Source of the DNA: Hyaloperonospora brassicae
Lineage: Eukaryota; Oomycota; Peronosporomycetes; Peronosporales; Peronosporaceae
DNA length: 64,000 nt
NCBI GenBank assembly: GCA_947650285.1
Contig: CANTFL010000424.1
Coordinates: 62,001-126,000 of the forward strand
Direction of reading: 5' to 3'
Shown in pieces: positions 35,106-45,649 of this stretch. Under the pieces are notes generated by a model. The model was given only the letters and a program-made list of their open reading frames with translations. It had not been told where the DNA came from and made no database searches. A program made the translations under genes and the position numbers. Within the stretch, counting starts at the first letter, position 1; each line of letters opens with the position of its first letter.

Positions 35106-35852
35106 ATGGAGATCGAGCTCGATTTTGGTGAAACTCGCGGGTACTGGAAGAATTATTCGCCCGGAAAGAAGTTTGAGCAGGCGAAAGCTGTTGGAACGAC
35201 CAACATCGTGAAAGCGACTCAGCTATTTGATCCCAGTGCTAGAGTTCGAATATTGACACCACCTTTGCTCGTAAGGTTGGTTGCATTATTGACGAAAGTC
35301 AGCGACAAGAGTATATAGAAATCGGACAAACTCCGTACATGCCGATAGGTAGCAACAATATTAAGGTAGCCCTCGCGGGATCGCTAATATATTATTACAA
35401 TGTGTGATTAAGCGATCAGGTTGGACAAGAAGCGATTTGATGAAATGGACTTTATAGTGCCTGCCAGAGTGGGGCTCGATAACTCCGACGGTGCGTTATG
35501 CCTACCGGAAGAAGTCCGCATTTATCTCGCAGGACGTCGTCCCGCGTACGGATCGAAGATACAGCATAGAACGGCGAAGGTCCAACATGTGGTGATCCCG
35601 GTCGGAGGGTCAAGAGAAGTGAAGATTGGGACCGGTGGGTCCAAGATGAAGTTTTTGGTCACTAGAAGACCAAATTGGGTCTCCACAGTGATCTCGGAGT
35701 TGGGTAAGACAAAATGTCTGCAGATGACTAACACTGGCGACCGCGAGATCATATTGCCCAACCACTCTATACTCGGCTTTTTGACGGAAGGCGATATGAT
35801 ACCTCGTAATCAAGATTATATGACGGTGGGTTTGGGGATGTACAAAGAGTAG
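35106..35852 (+). pseudogene. pol: E2 pol: protease region
   Basis: This segment between gag and RT sits where the aspartic protease belongs. The frame 35106-35318 is followed by a 144-codon frame (35421-35852) with MDFIVPARVGLDNSDGALCL and a beta-rich end (NTGDREIILPNHSILGFL). I do not see an undamaged D-S/T-G motif, so the catalytic site is either broken or in the gap. Assignment rests mainly on position. The stretch 35853-36690 is degenerate linker. Confidence 0.55.
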
Positions 35853-36689
35853 CAAACTCTAGAGTATGAAGCTGCGACAGATAATGTGAATGCGCTACCA
35901 GAGGAGCCGAATGGACCATTGGTAGATCGCCCTCAATACGACGTCCCTAAACGTATTATAAAGCGAACGTCCGATCCGCTAAAAGATGTACCTTCAGCGA
36001 TCTCTATGGTAACGCGACAGGCCGGGAACGAAATTTTCAAAGGACAGATACCGTAGTTACGGAGGGAGGAAGGAAGTATTAACGGAGTTGGAACGACCTC
36101 ACTGGATGAAGTAGATCTATCGCCCATGTATAACAACCATGAGATTGAAGCCCAGTGTGCTACGAAAGGGGAACACGAGATCAAAAATGAGGGCATGGTA
36201 GTAGACTCTCTCCGTTGGATGCCGATTAGAAAAACAGCAGATCGGAACTAAATCAGTCTAAAGATAAGAAAGAGTCTGAAGAGGAGAAGTCGCCCAAAGT
36301 CGATTAAACTGAGATTGCAGAAGCACCAGTCTACTATCACGAGATCGGAGATTTGTTTGCTGAATATATCAAACAGCACATGGATTTGTTGCCAGAGATG
36401 TCGACAACTATAGAAGAAGTTACGATTGATGGAATCAAGATCGGCGATCCCAACGTCCCTCTCTGCACAGATGAACCAAAACTTAATGATTTAGAAGATC
36501 CGTCACCTCCTTATGGGGAGGAGCAATGCTCTACCACCAGCAGCACGAGGTGCAATTTGTGATATCGATGTCAGTAGGGCCGCATCCATATCACAGAGAG
36601 TCCGCAAGGTCGCGCACAAATACATGGAGTAGTTTTTGGAGCTTATCAAAGAAATACTAGTGGCCAAGATCATTTAGCCATCCACGTCG

Positions 36690-37320
36690 CTTTGGGCGTG
36701 TGCGATAGTGTTGAGTATTAAGAAGAATGAATTGCATATTCGCCTTTGTAATGATTATCGAAGAGTGAATCAGCTGACGCGACTGATAATTTACTCCATG
36801 GTGCTGATCAGCAATCTGCTGGAAGATTTGGATGAGGCCATATGGTCCTGCTCGTTAGATATGGCTAGTGGAGTTTGGGTCGTGGAAATGACTGAGCGCG
36901 CGGTCCTGATCTCAGCATTCGTCCCGCCGTTCGGTCTTTTTAAGTGGCTACGAATGCCTTTTGGACTTAAAAATGCGCCCCAGATCTTTAACGTCTTGTT
37001 GACAATGGGTTGTATAGTTACATCAAGATCGGCCAGAGCTCAGCTTTGGGCAGCCATATCGATGAATTTGAAGATGGAGAACCTGAGACAGATCGACGAC
37101 CCTCCATACTGGGACGACGATGTTATATTGACGATATTCTGATACCAGCCACGTCATGGGAATCTTTGTACGCAAAAGTAGAACGACTGTTGGAAGTTTG
37201 CGATAAGTGAAATCTGTCCATCAGTCTTACGAAGAGGTTTCGGGGGTGCCGTGTGGTCGATTATTTGGGACATCGAGTGTCAATGGACGGTCTAGAAGCG
37301 CTACCAAAGAACTTGTAGTC
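36690..37320 (+). pseudogene. pol: E2 pol: reverse transcriptase
   Basis: RT blocks include LCNDYRRVNQLTR, the first catalytic Asp in SLDMASGVWVVEM and the FGLFKWLRMPFGLKNAPQIF block (36708-37142). In another frame come the intact YxDD box Y-I-D-D-I-L-I-P-A (about 37120-37150) and the following R-L-L-E-V-C-D-K (to 37210), then Y-L-G-H-R-V. Stops and a frame change near 37110 break it. Unlike E1 and E4, the YxDD Asp pair is retained. Confidence 0.87.
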
Positions 37321-37414
37321 GTTGGTCAACATCCCGTTCCCTAGCACGCTGCGAGCTATTCAATCTATTCTCGTAAGCTTGAATTACTCAAGCTCATTCA
37401 TTTAGTAGTTTGCG

Positions 37415-37960
37415 ATGCATGCCGCTGTGTTGTACGATCGAAGGGAATCAGATTTCTTTGAGATCGGCCGATCTCAATTCGCATTAGGAGATGAATGGTC
37501 GAACGAGGATCGATGGAAGGAAGCCATGGCTGCTTTTACTATGCTTAAGGCTAAGAAATCTACAGCCCCCATGCTTAAACCTTTTAACCCAGATCGACCT
37601 CCCGTGATTGTGGTCTACGCTAGTGAGTGGGCTGTCTCAGCGGCCCTGATACAGGAGTATGACGGTGTGCATCATACATGGGCGTTCACTAGCTGCACTT
37701 CATAATTTCAATGAGCTTACTTACGGAACGGTGGCAAAGAAGTGCTGTCGTTACTTCGTGAATTGGACGTATGCTACACTACACTAGCCTCACGTGAGAT
37801 CACTGTTCTGACCCGACATTTTACGTTAGCGTGGTTGATGCAATCTAGAGGGCCTAACAGAAGATTGGGGTGGTGGGCTGCTTTGCCGTCAAATGGACTA
37901 TGGAGAGTAAAAATGCAAAATAGGAGAGGAAGAGATCTTCGGTATGATAGCAGCAACTAC
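37415..37960 (+). pseudogene. pol: E2 pol: RT-linked RNase H, catalytic residues replaced
   Basis: The frames 37415-37705 and 37742 onward carry the usual RT-adjacent RNase H scaffold (PVIVVYASEWAVSAALIQEY, then LSLLRELDVCY and VLTRHFTLAWLM). The position that is DAS in active Gypsy RNase H reads Y-A-S, and T-D-H reads T-R-H. This resembles a degenerate tether-like domain, and a second RNase H lies directly downstream. The copy also has ordinary stops. Confidence 0.7.
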
Positions 37961-38076
37961 AACTCCGAGAGAAGAGGTGGAAGAGATACTGATCGCAGTC
38001 TCTCCGCGAAAAGACTGCAGACTCAAGATCTCAAAACCACCTCCTACGGTGTAAGAGGGGGAGAAACTGCTAGTGG

Positions 38077-38470
38077 TCAGTTTTGATTAACCGGCGAGGA
38101 TATGGTAGAAAGGAGGTTCGTACAGTGTCGTGATATGGAGGTTGCCTGAGTGAAGATCGTGGCGGCAAAATTCAGATATGCTCTCGATCTGAACGTGAAC
38201 GAAGCGGAGTATAATGGCTTGCTATTATGCATCGAGTTGCTCGCCGATCTGGACAGGGGGCAAATGATTTTTTGCAAAGACTCCAATTTGGTGATCCGAC
38301 AGATGCGCGTTGGGATCGACTGCAAAGCACCAGATTGCAACTTCTGAGGCATACGGCGTTATATAAAATTAAGATCTTAACTGGGTTAAGAGTTTTTGCA
38401 TTTTAAAGCGAGAATGGAACCAAATTGCAGATCGACTAGCAAGCACAGCATTGCAAAACGAAAAAGGAAG
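38077..38470 (+). pseudogene. pol: E2 pol: second, archaeal-type RNase H domain
   Basis: Blocks typical of archaeal/plant-type RNase H follow the first domain: LVVSFD at the start (first catalytic Asp), LNVNEAEYNGLLLCIELL (catalytic Glu), FCKDSNLVIRQM (second Asp) and, after a frame change, N-Q-I-A-D-R-L-A-S (last Asp, about 38420-38446). All four acidic positions are present though split by stops. Acquisition of an extra RNase H is known in plant Tat elements and, as I recall, in oomycete Gypsy groups; the lineage name is not assigned here. Confidence 0.75.
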
Positions 38471-38879
38471 AAATATACCGGCTGAAGAAGATCGGCAAGA
38501 TCTGATTACATTGTACCGCCTAGATTAATTGTTGATACCCAAGCAGACAGGTCAGCTTGATCTAATAACTGTGATCACGATATCGGCCGAAAGGAGACGT
38601 CATCAGCCAAAAATGTTACAGGAGGAGATGGTGCAGAGAATTGAGAATATACGAATAGGTCAACCTCAAGATGAAGAGCTTTAGATTGTCAATCTAAAAA
38701 ATATATAAATGGCGATGTTTCTAGCCTGAATGCGGGAGAAGTGAAGATGTACGCGAAATTGGCGCCAGAGTACGAGATCGACGAGAACGATCTGCTTTTC
38801 CTATGCCCCATGGCGAAGATGGAGACAGAAGATCGCGATGGTTTGATGCGTCTGGTGATGTCATAGACGTTGCAACAGG

Positions 38880-39974
38880 AGTTAATGCACCACTACCACG
38901 CTAGTCTGAAAGGAGGCCATCCGGAGATTGGCAGGACCGATCAGAGGATCAGATAGCAATTCCACTGGAGAGGGCTGTAATCGGAGGGTGCAACTATATG
39001 TGGGCGATATGCCCCAAATGTGAGACCGGAAAGGGGCGTCCTTAGATCGATGGGAGATCGCCTGGCAATTTACAAGCGCACTCTCCATTTCAGGATTATT
39101 GCGATGGATCATATACCATCGTTACCCAAGTCGCTAAAGGGGAATACAGAGATACTAATTTGGGTCGATCTCTTCTCCGGATATGTGATCACAAAAGCTA
39201 ACTCGTCACACACCGCACAAACGATCGCAGAAAATTTCGAAGAATGTGTGTTCCGACGCTTCGGAGCTAGTGAAGCCATCAGGCATGATCGCGAGCCAGA
39301 ATTTATGTCCGACTTCCGATCTTTCGGCCAGATCGTAGGACAAAAACAGCGTGCAACCATGGCCTACCGACCACAAGCAAATCGAACGGCCGAACGAATG
39401 GTGCAAACTGTAATGCGGTTTCCAAAGATGTACGTTGCCGATGTCGTTAACAAGACTGGGAAATATTGCTGAACGACTCACCTTTAGGAATAATACCGCG
39501 CAAGATCGGATCCGAGGGGACACCCCCATTCTATTTGATTTATGGTTGGGATCCGAGATCGACGTTGGAATCTACGTTATCAGTGGGTAACACGAGAACA
39601 GAGATCACAATCACTGAAGGTGGAGATACAAAATTTTAAGACAATATAAGCGGGCTCGACCTGCGTTGAACCATCATTTACGAGCCGCGATCTAGAAAAG
39701 GGCATATCGACACAATGAAGACCTGGAGCAACATGAGATTGAAGTGGGGAAATAAGTTTGGCTATACTTGAATCGAGTCAAGAAAGGATATGCGAAGAAG
39801 CTAGCACATATGTGGCATGGTCCATTTCGATTTTTTGATATGTGTGGAGATCACGCTGTGAATTTGGAGATCGCTGGGACCTCATATCGACTGATCCCGA
39901 TTGTACTGCTATTAAAACGAATAAGAGTAAAGACGTTACCCGAAATCCCAAAGATTAATACAAATGTTGGATGA
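38880..39974 (+). pseudogene. pol: E2 pol: integrase
   Basis: The zinc-finger His pair is visible (HYHASLKGGHPEIG, about 38890-38930). The core includes the first Asp (I-A-M-D-H-I-P-S, near 39105), the second in IRHDREPEFMSDF and the Glu in QANRTAERMVQTV (39020-39472 open). After further breaks the GPY/F-like module follows (YAKKLAHMWHGPFRFF, then H-A-V-N-L-E-I-A, 39768-39974). Active-site residues survive, but the chain is split into at least three frames. Confidence 0.85.
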
Positions 39975-40051
39975 AGCCGATCGCTTGGATTTAATGAAGC
40001 TCTGTTACCAAAGGACAGTTGGAAAAGCGATCTTGAGGAGGGGAATATTAA

Positions 40052-40351
40052 ATGGAAGAAATATTGGACGTGTTATCTGGTCGAAAAACCCGTTATGGGC
40101 GAGTACATCGACAGAGTCTGGTGAGATGGAAGGGACATCCCGATATAAGCAGGATGGATGAGGCTGATCTGGGTTGTGGAGCTATCTTGCAAAAGTTTGA
40201 GCGGAGCCTGGTGAGCCATTACCGTTTCGAAGTGATGCAGTCTCATAAAGGCAAGTCGGAACAAACCTTGACGGTCGGGGCAGATATGCTGGGAGGCAGC
40301 GTATGCGGATGGATGGGGTGGCAAGTTATGCCAGGAGGTATTATATGCTGA
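40052..40351 (+). pseudogene. pol: E2 pol: C-terminal chromodomain
   Basis: An open segment with EEILDVLSGRKTRYGR, then SLVRWKGHPDIS and a C-terminal helix, the three-strand-plus-helix pattern of a chromodomain that would read histone marks and steer integration. It ends pol; the antisense ORF stops about 240 bases beyond it, so sense and antisense units converge here without overlapping. Confidence 0.8.
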
Positions 40352-40586
40352 TAAATGGAGCTACGTGTGTGAGTATGGAGACAGTCAAATATAGTACCTT
40401 ACTGAATGATGTGGGTCTGAGGGAGAATCGAAGTTGTAAAAGTTGAACAATGAATTACCATTATATACGATGAAATCAAAACACAATTACGAAAGACGTT
40501 CGGGCTCGGACATCGATCTTGGACTAAGAGTGTTGGGCAGGCTTGAACTTGTCCTGTAGACGATGGATCCGCGATCCGGGGTGATC

Positions 40587-43299
40587 TTAATAAGCGCTAC
40601 GGAACTGGTTGCGCCAAGGTGCCTCTTGGTCTTCTACGTCCAACGCTTCTAGCAGGTCGGCTGAGTCGTCAGAATGTCGTTGCCCTGGATACTAAACTAC
40701 TTCTTCATAAAAGCACGGAAATAGAGGAAGTAGGGATCCAGCAAAATGTCAAGATTGCAGTAGCCAGCAATCACACCGCGGGGTATTATCTTAGAGAAAA
40801 TTTTCCAACGCTCACCGAAGCGAGATCGGCATTGTTTCCGTTGACGCTAATAATTTTGCATGAACCGGTCAGATCGTCGTTGAGCCGGAGAGATCGGGAA
40901 AGCATGTGTGGATTTCCACAGAGGTTTCCGATGACTGGACTTAAGCTCCTTATAACGAGTACCCATGTCCCGATACCATCCAGTCAAGGAAAGCGATATG
41001 GTATTCACGGAAATCACGACATTATCTCAGGGAGCTCTGGCGTATAGAGCATCAGTGTGTCGTCGTGAAATTAGTCCAGGTGCCAAAGTCTAAGTAGGCG
41101 AAGCCCGTCCGTGTGTGTGGGAGGGGAATAGGAAATGCTTGGGCTTGGAGTCATGGTGGAACAGCAGGTCGATATACATAGTCATCCAAAAAAAAACCTT
41201 CGCCATCCGTGTAACTGACCAAGGAGCGATCTCGACAGCGATCCGGTGGAAAGGTGCCTGAAAATGCGGAAGGTATCGATCTAGTGAATGCTTAAGTGGC
41301 AGAAGATCATAAAAATCGCCCGGAGAGAGGATTCTGTTTTTCACTTGGCGCGCCGGAATGACGATACTGCAGTCGCTGTCGGACAAATGGCGGGCTAAAA
41401 TTGCAGTGGATCTACAAAGCGAATTAACCGAACCGATCTCGCTGAGGGTTTCCTGCGGCAATGACACATCCACTTATCCAGGGTCATCATCACCCTGACT
41501 GTCATTCACGGGAGCAGTCGTGGCCGTAGGAGAAGAGTAGGAGAGATAACGAGGCTTTAGATCACTTGGTGGGGCGGACGCAGAAGTTCTTGGTCAATTA
41601 CGGTTTTCACGGACGAAGGAAAATCAGACGGAGCAGCTTGGGAGAGGTAGGGAGAAACGGATCGGATATTCGATCTTGTCTGACGACGAGATGCCGATCT
41701 CGATTGAGACAACATTGTTCGAGTTAAATCGTCCGAGCTAGAGCCAGACTCGGACGATTTCCCACTGCCCGATCCGGTCCTAGCATCCGAGGAAGGAGAC
41801 GAAGGAGTTTAAGACACCGGTGTGAGCGCAGAGGAGGTCAATCTTGGGATTATCTTGGAAGGTGTGGTGGAATTTAACGATAGTACGTGAGAGCCTGATC
41901 GGATGGCGAGAGAATTCCCGGAATTTGACCTCGGCTGAATGCGCTGACGCTTGGCTGGTGGGGCGGACGATCTCGAGGGATATTTACGGGCAGGAGATCG
42001 CGGCCTCTGGGCAATGGAAGCAGGTGCCGATATGGCCGGAGTGGTACTCTTGTAGGTCTACCGAGTGGGTGACGCAGATTACTGAGACCCGAGTATGGCA
42101 CTATTGTTTGTGTGGAGAAGGGTCCGGTTTTTTGCTATAGCCCGATCACGATCTTGCTCTGCCACCTATAACTAGTTGTATACCGTGAGATGCTCCGCTC
42201 AATGACGACAGAGGTTTACATTCTCCACTTGTGTATGTGTCAGCTGACATTCCAATGGCGTCAAATAGCCCACCTTCTGTATGAGATCGCTGATCGAAGT
42301 CAACCCTTCAGCGATCTCTGATTGAGACCGATCCAATAGCTCCTTACACTACAAAACTTCCCGGTTGAGGAAAGAACTGTCGGAGGTCGGCTGGTCACGC
42401 TGCTTTCGAAGAATATTGCACTCGAATTGGAGCGAATAGACCTGAATCAACAAGGTTTTTATCCGTTGTTCCAAGTTGCCTCGATCCTCATGGCTGACAC
42501 GTAACATTTCGCGCAGCAGAAGAATCTGCGCCGATTGATCTCGATGCGTTTGGAAAGATCGTCTACAGTCGCTCAAAGAATGCACTGCGTTGACGTAGCG
42601 ACCTTGCAAAAAATCATATTGACGCTGGACGAAGGATACAAATGGGGCGGCCGATCCATGCAGAGTATCGATCTTGTCTTACAAGCGTTCTCATCGCGCA
42701 ACAGCCTCTCGGTACGACTGCTGAATCGCAAGAATGGTATCAACTTGGCTGCAGAAGGTGGCCTCGCGATCTCATAAGTAGGAGATCGTAGCCAACGTGG
42801 AACGAACATTGTCCGCAAAAACGCTTGGAAAGTGACCGGCGATTTCCACGATTGAAGCTAACCCACCACAAGACGCACTAGTGGCCAGGGTGTCGAATTT
42901 ATACGCTGTAAGGATTGTTGGAGATGCGGGAAGAGAGTTCGGCTCAGGCGGGCGGTCTGAAGATCCCATAATCATCGATAGCGATCCGGCCGGGTCGGGA
43001 TAGTTTGGAGACCCGAGTTAATCTAGGGCCGGTGCAGTATGCCCCCCATGGGCTGGAGATCCAGCCGTCGAGTCTTCGCCTGGAGACGGAGACCCTATCC
43101 GTCGTCGATCTGGTGATCCCATATGGATGGGGGGATCCAGCTAGATCGAAATGATTTGGGGAACCGACAGATCCGGCACAATATGAATATGCTCCCCTTG
43201 ATCGGACGGTCTGGGTGACAGATCGCGATCCGGAGACAGAATCCCAGTCGAACATAGCGAGAAAACTGACGAGGTAGGAGAACGCGTAGGAGATGCCAT
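40587..43299 (-). pseudogene. E2 antisense ORF, about 900 codons, broken
   Basis: An opposite-strand coding unit starts with ATG at 43299, 89 bases inside the 3' LTR. One frame runs from 43299 to about 41560 with roughly a dozen stops, mostly TGA, TAA or TAG where CGA, CAA or similar would fit, and no obvious indel. It reads as a Ser/Pro-rich N-terminus (S-P-T-R-S-P-T-S-S), a helical coiled-coil-like middle (FQTHRDQSAQILLLREMLRV to LEQRIKTLLIQVYSLQ, 42609-42349) and a Ser-rich linker (GSGSGKSSESGSSSDD). After a frameshift it continues at 41473-41090 (ILSPGDFYDLLPLKHSLDRY, then PFHRIAVEIAPWSVTRM) and on to about 40700. A last frame ends at 40587 (DDSADLLEALDVEDQEAPW). No family is assigned. 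Its coherence over 2.7 kb argues for a former gene. Confidence 0.65.
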
Positions 43300-43377
43300 A
43301 AAACAGACTTAAGTGCTTAGAACGAAGGTGATGAGTGATTGAACTGCAGGCGATTGCTGCCCAAAGAACTTTAGTAC

Positions 43378-43387
43378 AGGGGGAGGT
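43378..43387 (+). other. E2 polypurine tract
   Basis: AGGGGGAGGT sits immediately before the TGTA start of the 3' LTR. This position fixed the LTR boundary at 43388. Confidence 0.7.
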
Positions 43388-45425
43388 TGTAAAAAAGTCA
43401 CGGCTCAAATGATGGGACGTGGATCGGCGACCTCCCAGTTGGGACGTCACTCACTGGTTGAAAATGATGCCAAGGGACCTACCGATCCAATAAGGAGATG
43501 GAAAGCGATCTCAACGGGGATCGGCGATCCGATCCAACTGTCTCCAGACTGATGGATATGGAACGACCGGGGACAGTGCGATCTGGGACAAGACGACAAA
43601 TAGAACGATTTCCATGGAGCGATCTGGGACGAGGAAGTGGGACAAAGTCATACATTTTACCTGAATGTTGGTCAAGGAGAAGGATACGTATAGAGCGATC
43701 TGGGACGAGGAAGTGGGACAAAGTCATACAATTTCCTTGAATGTTGGTCAAGGAGAAGGATACGTATATCAACGGTCGTGGATATTGTGGCCAAGTCATT
43801 CTGGAAAGATGCATCTGGGACCAGGTGATGCGATGCGATATAACTCTGGGACGAAGGTGTAACATCCTGCAGATCGGTGATACTCTTTACCGATCTCACA
43901 ATGAAAGTACTGATTTAGGTTAATTATAGCCCGATCTGGAAACGTGGATACTCGTGGAGGTCCAGGGAGCTATGTGGAGAGTCTCGTGGACCAGATAAGA
44001 AATGAAGGGTGAAATTGGAGCACTTACAATGAAAAGAATAACATCTACTGCTGAATTGTACCGTGTCGATCTCAACGATCTCAAATCTGGGTACCAGATC
44101 GGTCATGTTCCCTATTGATCACGGATGTATCGCTGATGAGACTTTGGAATCATGATGAATATGTTTTTTGTCGTCTCACGAGTGATGTCGCAAAATTTCA
44201 GACCGAACGAGACAGTTGAAGCCGGTTGAACTGACGTCGCAAAATGGATTTAGACACATTTGGCACTTAAGTACTATTTCGGACCTTTCGGAGCCAAAAA
44301 ATGGGAATTTGGTACCCTATTTGGGATTTGGTCTCTTTTGGGCATTTAGGCACGATATCGGGAATATTGACGCTATCTTTGGAGTACAGGTCATGAAATT
44401 CCGACACGTGTTCAAGGGGCAGTCAAGATTAAAGGTGATATCGGTTTGGAAAGTGGCCTACAGTTTATGATGGCTTAAAGATAGATTGGCTAGTAATTTG
44501 GTTGGTTACTAAAACAGACTTGAACTCTACTTCTTCTGCTCACGACGCGCGTTCCCTCCCTCTCTTCCGGGCAAGATTTATTTGGCTTCCCCGACGGTTT
44601 GAGGCACGCGTGCTACAAGGAAATTGATGACCGATCTTGGATTGTTGGCCAAGATCGAGAAGAGCGATCTCGGAAAGTTGGGCCCGGATCGATCAAGTAC
44701 TCACGCTCAGCTCAACTGCTAGGGTAGCAGCGACAAGGAAAAGAATTTTGGTTACAAGATCGCGAGACGGCTCAAGTGGTCAGAATATCTGGACAAGGAG
44801 TTCAAGACAAGACCGAGCAAGATCGAAGCGATCTACAAGGCAGATCGGCACGTTTCATTTCGGCAAAACAGGACACCTATCTGCTCACATTGCGCACTTC
44901 CAGCAAGATCGGCCGATCCCGAGACCAGATCGGCCGATCCCGAGACCAGATCGGACCGATCCCAAGACCAGATCAGACCGATCCCAAGACCAGATCGGAA
45001 CGATCCCAAGACCAGATCGGAACGATCCCAAGGCAAGATCGACGCAAGATCACTATTTGCTGAGTGAAGATTTCCGCACTGCAAAGACCCCGATACCGAA
45101 GACAAATCGATATCGGTGTGATCCAAGATTAAGATCGCGACCTCTCCACATAGTGACCGTCGCGACTCAAGATCGCAGAACCCCTGTTCGTGATGTGAAG
45201 ATTTCCGCACCGGAAGCGAGCTCTCAACCCCAACCTTCAGTGAGATGGACATCTCCCAAGGCCATTACGAAGAGCTCAAGCCAGCCCAACCGACCGGTAC
45301 ACAAGGTGAACACAAGGCTATACAACAAGGCACGGATCGGAGTACCCCCTCCGTCAGTCGGCAAGTATGGGCAAGTCGAAGATCGACCCTCACACAAGCG
45401 ATTTTGTGAGATCGACTTTGCCACA
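43388..45425 (+). repeat. E2 3' LTR
   Basis: A 2038-bp LTR closely matching 30386-32428, with the same 76-bp duplication and a re-arranged GATC minisatellite. Its last base abuts the first base of the E3 LTR without a spacer. Confidence 0.92.
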
Positions 45426-45594
45426 TGTTTACGACACCTATGGTCGACTTCCAATCGACGTGAAACTCGGTTACACGCTCCTCTCACCAGACGAACGCTA
45501 CCACAAAATGTCAATCGAATTCTTTTTATAAAAAAATCGGTATGTACGCTTCAACTCACGGTTGTTTGAAGCACCAAACCACGGCATCGTCACA
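45426..45594 (-). repeat. E3 LTR candidate
   Basis: The block starts TGTTTACGACACC and ends GGCATCGTCACA, which are near inverted copies of each other, as expected for LTR ends. Inside element E3 (higher coordinates) it is followed by a pyrimidine-rich strand (CTCCTTTCGTCTT), a weak polypurine tract on the element strand. No second copy was found in the window. Confidence 0.4.
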
Positions 45595-45649
45595 TCTTGA
45601 GTCTTTGACTCCTTTCGTCTTATCTCGACCTCGAGGAAGGGGTGAGTAA

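Larger units (their letters stand above)
30386..45425 (+). mobile_element. Large Ty3/Gypsy chromovirus E2 with two RNase H domains and an antisense ORF
   Basis: A 15.0-kb element with about 2.04-kb LTRs (30386-32428 and 43388-45425). In order it carries gag with zinc knuckles, protease, RT, an RT-linked RNase H, a second RNase H, integrase and a chromodomain, all on the plus strand. A long ORF on the minus strand (43299-40587) converges on the end of pol. gag-pol has many stops, so the copy is dead, yet the LTRs remain highly similar. The five bases flanking the two outer ends (CCTTA and TGTTT) do not match, so the target-site duplication is lost or the ends have recombined. It belongs to a different family from E1, with strong GATC enrichment. 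Confidence 0.93.
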
